This document shows, piece by piece, positions 23,351 to 34,847 of a DNA stretch of 64,000 nucleotides (positions within the stretch are counted from its first letter, which is position 1; each line of letters begins with the position of its first letter). The stretch spans positions 285,407 to 349,406 of the forward strand of contig QKWP01000204.1 in NCBI GenBank assembly GCA_003550325.1, given 5' to 3'. The stretch is from Gigaspora rosea (Eukaryota > Glomeromycota > Glomeromycetes > Diversisporales > Gigasporaceae). A program made the translations under genes and the position numbers. The notes under the pieces were generated by a model that was not told the DNA's origin, did not search any database, and saw only the letters and a program-made list of their open reading frames with translations.

Positions 23351-24440
23351 TCTTTAATTATATATCTTTAAATACCAATAATTTATACCACAAAATTATA
23401 CCACTAATTACAGTATATACCGCTAAATACAGAAATATATCATTAAAATTATATGCCATTTAATTTATACAATACTGCAATAACAATTTATTTTAAAATG
23501 TTGGATTTTTTTTTTTTGAATGACATCTTATCATTTCTTCGGCATAAATGTTATGAGTTCAAAATTTATGATTTACAAACACAAATAAAATAAAGATATT
23601 TGTTATTTATTATATTTGTTATCTTTTGATGGATTATAATATATCACCAAATAACGATAACACAGTGACGACCTTTTCTTGAAATAGCAATAAAAAAACA
23701 ATTTCCGAATTCCTTCGTGCCTAAATAGAATCATCTCTCATCATATCTAAAACTGACTACTGATTGGCGTAACATTTTGACTCATTAGTATATTTTTTTT
23801 TCTATTGAAAAATTATGTTAAAATGTTATTTATTTTGTTTTATTTTGAATTAATTGTCTACAGACGCCCTGATACCGCTTATGTTAATATATTTCGGATA
23901 AAAAACAATTCAATAATTCCTTTTAAGATTAACCGGAAGAAATTATGGTCATCAAATTCACTGAATTTATGAATTTATACACAAGTTTCACAATTTGATT
24001 ATCCACCTACACCGAATTTATATGCGAAGCAACGAAAAATATGCATTAATATCAGAATATATCACATCTGCAATTCAAACAAAAATATATATTTATCAAT
24101 TTGAAACAAGGAAAATTGGCGCCCCTCCTCACTAAAAAATTCAAGGATCCGAATACCCAACCGGACAAAGGTACCTTGAAACTTTTTTTTTTTTGATGAT
24201 TTTAAAACTTTATAATTGATCGATCATACATGCTAAATTCTGATAAAACTCATTAATCGCATATATCGCATATATATCGCATATAAATACAGTTATTTTT
24301 GTAAGTACTGTAAATTTTATACTATTTATACAGTTTACACTAAATTAAAAATCAATTCAATTCAATAGAATATATATTACTGTACTTTAAAAATTTATTA
24401 TATTATTATTATTATTATTATATACAGTAGGAAAAATATT

Positions 24441-24450
24441 TATATAAAAG
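24441..24450 (+). promoter_or_regulatory. candidate TATA box of SWIRM paralog 2
   Basis: TATATAAAAG lies 357 bp before the ATG. It is followed by a pyrimidine-rich stretch (ATCTCATCTTCTTCCCC) that could hold the initiator. In such AT-rich DNA the assignment is weak. Confidence 0.3.
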
Positions 24451-24797
24451 ATCTCATCTTCTTCCCCAAGAATTCGCGTTTCTCAACAGAATATCTTTTT
24501 AAGAAGAATCAATTCAATAAATCAATAAATCAATAAATTTAGATATTTTGATTATTAAAATTATTAAAATTATTAAAATTATTAAAAATATACATATTTT
24601 TTTTTTTTTTTGTAAATAAAAGTGGATTGTCGGATTGCCTTTGCTTTTTTTTTTTTATCATCATTACAATTTACCAATTTACACTTACACTTTATACACT
24701 CTTCGCTTTTATTTAAGTAAAATATATATTTTTTTTTAAAAAAAAAAAAAAAAAAAGTTTTTATTATTCATCATAACATTTATTTTTTTTAAAAAAA

Positions 24798-26111
24798 ATG
24801 TCAACACCTTATAAAAGTTTTCCTTTCATGTCATCTATTATATCACCACCACCATCTCCTAAAAAATATCCGATCATTCTTCCTCCTTTAAAATTTCCTT
24901 TTGAATTTAGGAATGATGAAACTGTCGATTCCGCAACACTTGAATCGACAAAACAACAAAATACAATGGAAAATACACTTTTTCCTCCTATAAAACAACA
25001 AAGTAAATATCGAATGAGATTATTAGATGCACCAACAGATCTTTTGGATTATATTGAAAAATCGAAACCTACAACAGTTAGAAGTCCACCATCACATTGT
25101 CTTTCAAGATTTTCTTTATCTAATGCCAAATCTTCTCCTCTTGAGTTGAATCATCCAGTTCCTTCTTTAACTCTTGGTTCTACTGGTATTTCATCATATC
25201 CTATTCCAATGAATATTAATCAAGATAAAAATGATCTAATCACTCACAAGATTTCGGTTGGACGTAATCGAAATGCTCGTAAGAATCCTTATCCTCTTAG
25301 AGCACCTACTATGAGTTCACCAGGAATAACTTTTAAAGTTGATATGTATACACCAGTTTTAAAAGATCCTATGGCAATTTTACGAAGTAATGAAGAAACT
25401 AAAAATAATAATAATAATAATAGTACTAGTAGTAATCAAAGTAATCAAAGTAATCAAGAATTTTTTGGAATGTTATCACCACCTGCATCAGAACAATGTG
25501 AATCACAACCTTCTTCACCTTCAGCAGATGATACAACATTTAAAATTCAAGAAACAAATTCATTACCAGTACGACAATTATTATCAAGAAAACAAAAACG
25601 ACCTAAAAATTCACAAACTAAACGATCAGGCACTTCAGCACCTCAACGTAAAAGAAAAGGAAATAGTTTAGCTAGAGTAATGGCAGATCGAGGACTTTTA
25701 GAATCAGTATTTAACGCAGATATTACATCGAATGATATTAAATCAGTTAGAATACCACCACCGCCTTCAATGCAATTTGATGAATTAATGAATAGTATTA
25801 ATTCACTTAGTCTTGATACTAGTGTTTTAGAAAAGATGTCACCAGAAATTACTTGGAAAGGACAACCATTATCTATAGCGCATTTACCTCATTACGATGC
25901 TTTACATCCTACAGAAGCACACGTAGTATCAGTTCTTCGTCTTACACCAGTTCAATATTTAACAGGAAAACATACACTTGTTTCAGCAGCTCAAAGATAT
26001 TCTCAAAGAGCACTTCCTTTCCGTAAAAGTGATGCACAAAAATTACTTCGAATCGATGTAAACAAGGCCAGTAAACTTTGGGAATTCTTTCAACAGGTTA
26101 AATGGATTTAA
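24798..26111 (+). CDS. SWIRM-domain protein, paralog 2 (437 aa)
   Basis: A single uninterrupted frame begins with ATG after a long A-run leader. In order: SPPPSP (16-21), KYRMRLLDAP (70-79), SHCLSRFSLSNAKSSPL (99-115), RKNPYPLRAPTMSSPGIT (161-178), an Asn run (203-208) and SNQ repeats (to 220), SPPASE (227-232), a basic NLS-like block PQRKRKGNSLARVMAD (282-297), VRIPPPP (317-323), and a SWIRM-like domain (about 353-437) with LRLTPVQYL and KSDAQKLLRIDVNKASKLWEFF. Everything before the basic block looks disordered. SWIRM domains act in nuclear chromatin complexes; Fun19 and Laf1/Laf2 of yeasts, the latter tied to the Clr6/Rpd3L deacetylase, share the C-terminal layout. A role as a chromatin-associated regulator is inference. 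It is the middle member of a same-strand trio and the best reference for the other two. Confidence 0.9.
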   Translation: MSTPYKSFPFMSSIISPPPSPKKYPIILPPLKFPFEFRNDETVDSATLESTKQQNTMENTLFPPIKQQSKYRMRLLDAPTDLLDYIEKSKPTTVRSPPSHCLSRFSLSNAKSSPLELNHPVPSLTLGSTGISSYPIPMNINQDKNDLITHKISVGRNRNARKNPYPLRAPTMSSPGITFKVDMYTPVLKDPMAILRSNEETKNNNNNNSTSSNQSNQSNQEFFGMLSPPASEQCESQPSSPSADDTTFKIQETNSLPVRQLLSRKQKRPKNSQTKRSGTSAPQRKRKGNSLARVMADRGLLESVFNADITSNDIKSVRIPPPPSMQFDELMNSINSLSLDTSVLEKMSPEITWKGQPLSIAHLPHYDALHPTEAHVVSVLRLTPVQYLTGKHTLVSAAQRYSQRALPFRKSDAQKLLRIDVNKASKLWEFFQQVKWI

Positions 26112-26140
26112 ATGGATTTAAATGGATTTAAATGGATTTA
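26101..26140 (+). repeat. 10-bp tandem duplication across the stop codon of paralog 2
   Basis: AATGGATTTA occurs four times in a row, the first copy holding the last Trp-Ile codons and the stop. A shorter echo (AAGATTTA) follows the stop of paralog 3. It probably arose by replication slippage and does not change the protein. Confidence 0.8.
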
Positions 26141-26286
26141 AAAAAAAAAAAAATTCATTATTCATATTATATTATTATTATTATTATTATACTTAGAATC
26201 TTTATTTTACAAGAAAAAAAAAAAAACAAATTACAAATATAAATTACATCTATGGTTAAATTTGCACAAATTATATACAAGTTTTT

Positions 26287-26511
26287 NNNNNNNNNNNNNN
26301 NNNNNNNNNNNNNNNNNNNNNNNNNNNNNNNNNNNNNNNNNNNNNNNNNNNNNNNNNNNNNNNNNNNNNNNNNNNNNNNNNNNNNNNNNNNNNNNNNNNN
26401 NNNNNNNNNNNNNNNNNNNNNNNNNNNNNNNNNNNNNNNNNNNNNNNNNNNNNNNNNNNNNNNNNNNNNNNNNNNNNNNNNNNNNNNNNNNNNNNNNNNN
26501 NNNNNNNNNNN
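26287..26511. other. assembly gap (225 N)
   Basis: A run of N ending in A20 and beginning after TTTTT. The homopolymer probably stopped the read or assembly. Frames crossing it are meaningless. Confidence 0.95.
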
Positions 26512-29500
26512 AAAAAAAAAAAAAAAAAAAAAGGAAAAAAAATACAAAAAAAAACAAAAAAAAATATATATATACAATCAAATACAAATAATAATAAAAT
26601 TTTTTCTACTTAGTATTTTTTTTTTTCGCATAACTTTAAAACGTAACGTCGTCGTCTAAACCAAGAATAATTTTCATCTTGCATCATTGTTAAACAAGAA
26701 AATTATTTTTGTATAATCAATTTCACAAAGATAATCTTAACTACAACACTTCAAAATAAAATAGAATAAAATAAAGCTAGAAGGTTTTAAATTCTTCAAT
26801 TTTATTTCTATATTTAAACTTTTAAAAAAAAAAATATACTTCAAGAGGAATGGCTAAATGAAAATATTTTAGGATTTGATCGTCAATTTACTCTCTATCA
26901 ATCAGATTTTGACAACTAAAATAAACATAAATAAATCAGTAAATAAATAAATAAAAGAGAAAGCCATGCATAACGATGAATAACTTATCAGTTATCTTTT
27001 ATTGAAAAAAAAAATTTTAGATGTACTTAATCCTTTCTTGATATTGCAATCAATTTCTTTGTTTTTATTTTTGGTCATTCTTTAAAAATCTGGTTTGTAT
27101 CCTTATTGTAGCATTTATAGTGTTATAGTCAATTTATCTGGATTAGATCTACCTAATTCTTTGTGTTTTTTAATAGTGGTCTGTTACGATGACGATGTAA
27201 AGGATGTAAACAGGGGATCTATAAATTGGCATGTTCGATGTTCGCATGTATTTATCCTGATAAGTTTTTTTTTAAAAAAAAATATTGTAGATATGTATCA
27301 AAATAAATGCTATATAACATCAATATTGAATGCCATCTCATGATCCAAGATTAATGTAAAAAAAAAAAAAAAAAGATCCAAAATTATAATCCAGAATAGC
27401 AGATAGATAGATTATTTGTACTGTAAAAATGTTTTAAATAAATCATTAATTCTAATTAATTTCTATCAAATTCTATCAAATTCTATCAATTCTATCAGTT
27501 CTTATCAGTTCTGAAACTTTTTTCAAATTTTTTTTTAAACTTTAATTTGTAATTTGAACTTTAATCTGAAATTGTATTCACTTGGTTTTAACTATTGTAT
27601 TAAAACCAGAATAAGACCAGTCTTGACAAGTCGAGATAATAGACAAAAAAAAAAAAACATAACTAGAACTGACTGGATAAAACAAGACCAGAACATATCC
27701 AAGATCAGATCATCTTTTGATCTATTATCAAAATAAATTTTTATCAAAATAAAATCATTATTTACTGTATAAACATAAAAAATATCAACATAATTATCAA
27801 CATAATTATTGTCTTTATTTGGCATTAACTTATTCTAATTTTATTATTAATTTACGATTTTTTGTAATCAAAGGAATGAATTCAAGATTTTTTTACATTG
27901 TGAAAAAAAAAAAAAAAAAATAGATCGGAAAAATATGATATAAATTCATGCGTAATTCTTTCAATGGATGGATTGTAAGTAGTACAATAATAGATATTTT
28001 GAAATTGAGAAAAAACAAGGTCGAATGAGAAAAAAATGAGAAAAATGAATAAAACGAAAAAGAATGAGATGAATATGAAGAATTCAATAGAGGAATAGAT
28101 CGCGTGAAAGAACGTGAAAATCATATACACGTGGTAAGTTAACAAAGAATAATAATTTATATAATTTAATATAATTTAATATAATTTAATATAATTTAAT
28201 ATAATAATTTGTTCGTATATAAAAAAAAACATGACTTTTTTCGTCAAGTATGTACCAATTACAGAATTAGTATTGTGATTTCTCGAAAAAATTGTTGATC
28301 GGTTGATCTCAAACTACCATTTTCGGATAAACAGCACCAGTAAACTAAAAATATTTAGTATATTTTTCTCGGGATAAAAAGAAAAAGATTATTCGATTGG
28401 AACTTGGTAATTTCTTTGTTAATTTGCTAAATAAAATTGCAAATTACTAACTGCTAAATTACTAAATTAATTGCTAAATAAATTGTTAAATAAATTGCTA
28501 AAATTGATTTTTTATTTCCGTATTTTTCAAGGTAATGGATAAAATTTTAAGACGGTATCGGTACGTATGGGTAAGATTAATTCCGATTATGAGATATTGA
28601 AAGTTTAGATAAATTGTATATAATTTATATAAATTATATAATTTGTACAATGAATTATTTATAATGCTTATTCTGGATATCTACCCGAAAAAGGTTTCTA
28701 TGTAACGTTTACTTTTTGTGGCACTACATGATAAGCTTTGCCCGAAATTGGGAATTTATTTTTTCCTGAAGTAAGACATTTTTTCTTTGTCATGTTAAAC
28801 GAAACCTTACTTACTACATACTTAAAATTTGATTTGTTGATCTATTTACATTTTATTCTATTACTGTATTAAGGATGTTAACAGCGGTCACCAGTCTTAA
28901 AGACTTTGTTAGCCAAGACTGGTTTATTATTATTATAATACATAATACCCGTTATTACTGTATTAAATAATTGTTTTTTTAAAAATCTAAACGTATTACG
29001 TCTTCATTTTATAAATAGTTAACGATAGAAGGTAGATAATCCGAAAAAAATATATATTAATATTACAATTGCGGAACAAATGAATCAATAAAATGAGTCA
29101 GTCACTAAAACAAGTTATTAGAATAAGTCTTGTGTTATTAACTTTGTAACCAAAAAAAAAAAAAATTTAAAAATAAAAAAAATAAAAAATAAAAAAATTA
29201 ATACGATACGGTAATAACAAAGTAAATAAAATAATAACAATAATATGACATGCATACAAAACGTTAATAATATTACGAATATTACGAATATTTACGAATG
29301 TTTACGAATATTTACGAATATTTACGAATATTTATGAAATGTTTATGAATATTTATGAATATTTACGAATATATGTTATTTGTTTTATGAAATACTACTG
29401 CTTCTTATGCTTCTTACGTACTGATTTTTAATGCCAAGCAAAACAAAAAAAAAAAAAAATCGGCATTAATTTATAATTATTAATAATACGAATATCAATT

Positions 29501-31058
29501 TGTAAATTCGAAATAACTTGGACTGTACTTTTTGCATATTCGTCAACTGTCTTTTTCTGTTTTTCGCGTATATGTATCAAGTCTGCATACGCCACACTAA
29601 GTACCATTATGACGTTAATGCGGCTATTTTGTGCAGATTACATATCTTTCTATTCTTAATTAAGAATTTTATTATACACAAAATATAAAAAATATACTTT
29701 TTTTTTTTTTTCTTTTAAACTCAAAGATGTCATTTTGACACAAAGTTGATCTGTACTATAGTGTACCATTCTGTTTGAAAATTTTAAGTTTCGCTGTTTC
29801 TTAAAAAAAAAAAAAAAAAACTTATGATTCAAATATAACCAATAAAAAATAAAAAATAAAATGTCAATATTACAAAATGAAGAAAAAAAAATAAAATAAA
29901 ATAAAATTTGGTTTGTTATTATTATCAAATAAAGTTATTTTCTTTATTTTTACACAATTTTTTTGTTTACTATACAAATAGAGATAAATAGAGATGAAAC
30001 CAAAAAAAGTGCAAACCCCGTAAATTTAATGCGATGAATTTTTTTTTTAAAAAAAAAAAATGAATAACCCGATTATTGGCAAACTTTAGTTAACTTTAGT
30101 TAACTTTAGTTAAGTTGTAGATTACCAAAAAATTATATACCGGTAGATTAAAGTGATAGCGGCCGAATGCACGAAAAAATAACGACGATGTCGATAACAT
30201 ATAATGATTAAAGTTGGGATCCGATCCTACTAGGGACATTTTTGAAAATTCATTTGTAGTTGATCGTTCCAAATAAGTAACATAGTTGTGTTACATTTAA
30301 TAGTCGATGCATCTAAACTTTTTTTTTTTTCATAATTTTTTTTTTATAATAATAACTTACACGTAATAATTTTATTGGATCAAATATTTTTAAAATGTGC
30401 AAAATAATTATTCTGTGATTTTATGCCGCTTGGTAATTTATGATTTATGTTGCTTGGTGGTTTATGCGCTTGATATTTTGGACTTAATACTGTAATATGC
30501 TATGCAAAGACTCGCAGACAACAGACAACTTGGAGTCTAACAAGAGTTAAATAGATAAATAATCATGTAAGGGACTTGACCGTCCCCGCATCCTGTGAAT
30601 AAATTAAGAGAAAATGTAATAACTGGTAGATTATATTCCAGATAATTTCTACTTTTGGTGTCAAATATTTTGATGTTTGAAAGCGATGCTATGTTATAGA
30701 AATTAAAACATTTCACGCATTAAAAATTAATTGTTATAGAAATTAAAACATTTCACGCATTAAAAAATCAATTGTTTATGTATTTTATTTATTAAAAAAA
30801 CAGTCCCTTAAAGTTCAATTTCAAAAAAAAAAATATTTTATAATTTATAATTATTAAAAGACTTTTTTAAAAAATCTTTGAGTTCATTTTGTCTCGTAAA
30901 AATTATAAAGTTGCCATTTTTGATCATTTTTGGATAAAAAGTATGATCATCGCCTTACGTAATTCAAAAAAGTTACTGTAACTATTGTAAATTATTGTAA
31001 TTATTGTAATTACTGTAATTATCATTATCATTATCAAATTTTTTTTTTCTTTTACTTT

Positions 31059-31244
31059 TTGTTTGAGGAAAATCATTTCCGGTGTTTGCCAGGATTGGTA
31101 GTCAAAGTTTTATCTCAAATATCGGATGAAGCAGCAACATTGACTTTGAAACATGTAATTGGTTCGATGTTTTACAATTTAAGAATTTCTGAAAAAATGA
31201 TCTCCGAAATATTATTTAATGATGAAAACAAAATAACGTTTTAA
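31059..31244 (+). pseudogene. short unrecognised coding-like segment (61 codons)
   Basis: The frame reads CLPGLVVKVLSQISDEAATLTLKHVIGSMFYNLRISEKMISEILF, with a balanced amino-acid composition unlike the homopolymer-driven frames around it. It has no ATG; it follows a long T/C-rich tract ending TTTGAG, so it could be a last exon or a relic. No partner exon was found upstream and no family is recognised. Confidence 0.25.
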
Positions 31245-31558
31245 ACTAACTATCGTTATTATATAATTTGAATTTTTAATATTGATATTTTTGATGTGAT
31301 ATTGATATTATCTGATATTATCGTAATAATTGTTCCTATAATTGTTCCTATTTTTTTAAGCTTTCGGATTATCTGAATAAAGTTAAACGCGATATCAAAA
31401 TTTAGTTTATATTGAGTTTTATTGTAGATAAACATTTCCGAGTATACAAACTTTATTGAGTTAATGAGCTTCAAAAATGATTAACTATGCAAAAATTATA
31501 CATAAAAAAAAAAGTATACAAAAAATAGTATACAAAAAAAAAATATAAAAAAATATAC

Positions 31559-31660
31559 ACAAAAAGTATACACAAAAAAGTATACACAAAAAAGTATATA
31601 CACAAAAAGTATATACACAAAAAGTATATACACAAAAAGTATATACACAAAAAGTATACG
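31559..31660. repeat. 13-15-bp minisatellite (GTATA(TA)CACAAAAA)
   Basis: About seven tandem units, shorter on the left (GTATACACAAAAA) and longer on the right (GTATATACACAAAAA). The Cys-Val-Tyr-Thr-Phe repeats read on the minus strand come only from this. Confidence 0.85.
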
Positions 31661-32744
31661 ACGAAAATGTGTACATGAATTATAGGAAAAACTCTTTTTA
31701 TGTATTTCTATACAAAGAATCATAGGAAAAACTAATAATACAGAATACAGTATGTGTTCGTGCAGAAACTTTTTTTGAAAAGTAAATACTGTATAAAAGG
31801 TTGTTTGGCAACAAATTTTTAGATCACGCTGTTACGTTTAATATTGAATGTAACTTACAAACCAAGTCATAAACAAACATCACATCCAAATGTCAATCCG
31901 CCCACGTCTAAATTGTACCAATGGTAATAATAGATGACATATTTGATTATACCCCAGTAATTTTTACAAAGCAATCATCTAAACTTTTTTTGGCGTGCGA
32001 AATTTTGTTCATTATCAAAAAAATTTTAGCTCGTGACGCATATATTATTTATATAATCTGTTGCAAACAAATCAAATTTTAAAAGTTTTACGAATAGGAA
32101 TTTGTTAATGGTAATGAATGATGCTAAATTTAAAGGTAATTACTGTAATTATTATATTTAATTATTGTATACCCAATTATATTCATCAATTATTATATTT
32201 AATTATTATTATATTTACAGTAATTATTATATTTATTAATTAAATTATTATATTTATTATTAAATTATTATATTTATTAAATTATTATATTTTACAGTAA
32301 TTATTCTATTTATATTTTACATATTTTACAGTAAATTATTATATTCAATGATTATATTTTACTCAATTATTATATTTTACTCAATTATATTTTACCCAAT
32401 TATTATTATATCCACTCAATTAATATACAGTAGTATACACCCAATTATCTCATTAATACCATTCCATTTTGCCACGTTGTTACCGCATAGGATATAACGT
32501 GTGACAAATCGTTTTTTTAAAGATTACATTATGTATCATGTGATATAAAAATTATGTATTATATAAAATTTATTTGTTTTAATAACCGGTGATCATTAAC
32601 AAGAATTAATCAAGTACCTATTGATAATAATATTATGACATACACATGTATTTTTTTATACAAAGACTAATTTATAAATTTTTAATTTTTTTTATTTAAT
32701 AATTAAAAAAAAGTAATTGAAATCAATCTTGTATATATTTCATC

Positions 32745-32838
32745 ATTTATAGTCATAAATTATAGTCATAAATTATAGTCATAAATTATAGTCATAAATT
32801 ATAGTCATAAATTATAGTCATAAATTATAGTCATAAAT
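32745..32838. repeat. 15-bp minisatellite (TATAGTCATAAATTA)
   Basis: Six nearly identical tandem copies of TATAGTCATAAATTA. No coding potential. Confidence 0.85.
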
Positions 32839-34657
32839 AATTCTAAATAATTCATCTTTTTCATCATTTTCCATTTTTTCATTTATAGTTGTTTTGAAAG
32901 TATTTAAAAATCTTCCGACGGGCCGGGCATCTCCGCTTCTTCCATAAAAATTTTCGATTCGAGTAATTCCTTTATAAAAATATGCATAAAGATTCAATTA
33001 ATGCAGCATTCACACAAAAATCAACAGCTATTGCTTAATTTTCACTTAAATGGTTACGATTATCGTTGGCTTTGCTCTAGTTGGTTCCTTTTGTCCCATA
33101 TCTATCCATACCGCAGTTGAAATACCCAAGAAATTCAGCTGTAACTGTACGATGGAATCATAAAGAATTCTAAAAAAATTTTTATAAATAATAATAAAAG
33201 ATAAATGTGGCGAACAGATCATCAAGAAATTTCTACTTGTGTCAAAGTAGATTAATTCTTCAAAACTTTCTCCGATTAAATTACATTTACTTATTTACTT
33301 ACTTATTTACTTATTTATTTATTAACGTTTTATTAAACGTTTAAAAAAAGTTGAGCGTGGATATCACCAGCTATATGCAAAAAAAAAAAACTTTTAAATT
33401 TTGCATTAAAATCATGTGAGTTTTTTTTTAACAGTATATTATATTATATTATATAGTTATGATATAGTTATGATAATGAAGTTTAATGAAGTTTAATTGA
33501 AGTTAAATGATAGAAAAAAAGAATTTTATATCCATAGTTCTAATAATTTTTATATAATTTATATAATTTTAATAATTTTATGATCCTATATACTGTATAA
33601 TATAGTTTTTTTTTTTTTTTTTTGATGGCGTAATAAATGGGCTGCGCTTTCGGCAAATTTATTAAATCCGAAAATTTGAACTTTGGATAGTTTTGGTGTT
33701 AGTAGTTACACCAATAATATGTCAGATGTTTCGATTTTCATAAAAAAAGTACCAGGTGGGTAATCACCTGACTATATACTGTATCAGTACAAGCAGTAGC
33801 AGTAGTAAAAGCCGAAACATATTGAAGCCCTTTCGTAGACAACAATTCTCTAATGAATTCAAAATATTTATATATCCTTCCGAATATGCATCTTTTCTCT
33901 TAGCATACATATTACATTACAGCATTTACATTATTATTATTAATTATTATTAATATTACTTTTTTTTAAAAAAATTTCTTTTGAATTCAAAGGATTAAAA
34001 AAAAAAAATAATAATTTTCTAAAAGTCAAATAGATGATAATGATATTCAAGATATAATATTAACGTTTTCTTTTTTATTACAACATCTTTATATAATAAA
34101 AAAAAATTAAGTATTGGCGTAATTATTAATGAAAAATATTTGTCATTATTTTGCTTATATTATAATTATAAGGATGATATAATTATGTTTGACAATATAT
34201 TTTTAGACTACACCTTTGATAGAAATGCATTTACGTTGTATAAAATAAATGCTAGTTACATTATTCCATATAAATCACATTAAAATATATGAATTGTCTT
34301 GTTGTAAATCATTGAATAAGGTAAAATCAGTCCCTTTTTCTTCCGATTGTAATATCGGTATCTTTTGAGAAAGTTTATTTAAGGAAGTGCATTCTGCCCA
34401 AATTTTGAGGTTTTGCTTTTTCCTTTAATTCTTTACTATTTTTCTTTTCAGAAAAATTAAAAAAATTTTTGCATTTTTTTTTTCTTTTTTTATTTATCAT
34501 TATTATTAAGTATATATAATAATTTATATAAACTACTTACTCGTAAAATGATAAATTGATTTTCATATCATACATACTCCGGTTTCAACATATTTCAAAC
34601 TTTGTTTCTCTTTTATTTACTTTGAACTCCGAATTGGTTTATGAAACATTAGTTCTT

Positions 34658-34667
34658 TATATATAAA
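34658..34667 (+). promoter_or_regulatory. candidate TATA box of SWIRM paralog 3
   Basis: TATATATAAA followed by CGCGCGC, 181 bp before the ATG. It is the only such box in an otherwise pyrimidine- and A-rich leader, which favours it. Confidence 0.4.
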
Positions 34668-34847
34668 CGCGCGCTTTCATTTTTTTGTCCTCTTTACATT
34701 TTATTTAAAACTATTAAAAAAAAACTACTAAAAAACTACTAATTAACTCTACGAAAAAAAATATATATATATATATTTATTAATATATTTAATATATTTA
34801 AACAAAAAACAAAAAAAAAAATAAAACAAGGAAAAAATATCAAGTAA

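Larger units (their letters stand above)
16427..24797. other. 8.4-kb intergenic region, no gene supported
   Basis: AT-rich single-copy-looking DNA with TATATA tracts (16460-16520, 20200-20330, 21090-21140), simple repeats listed separately, and T/A runs. Open frames here are short, mostly lack ATG, and read through simple repeats (for example 20103-20363). I see no tRNA and no transposon apart from a possible pogo-type remnant at 18953-19103. Confidence 0.5.
26112..34847. other. 8.7-kb intergenic region with an assembly gap, no gene supported
   Basis: Bases 26287-26511 are N, just before a poly-A tract. The remainder is AT-rich with simple repeats: ATAATTTAAT at 28150-28205, TACGAATATT near 29275-29370, a 41-bp duplication at 30690-30770, and others listed separately. 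Open frames of 60-90 codons here lack ATG or read through homopolymers. A hairpin CCAGTCTT...AAGACTGG occurs at about 28892-28922. Confidence 0.5.

Noticed and set aside
26167..26659. Frames crossing the N gap
   Set aside because: Translated N residues; no evidence.
31485..31723. Cys-Val-Tyr-Thr-Phe repeat frames
   Set aside because: Product of the 15-bp minisatellite only.
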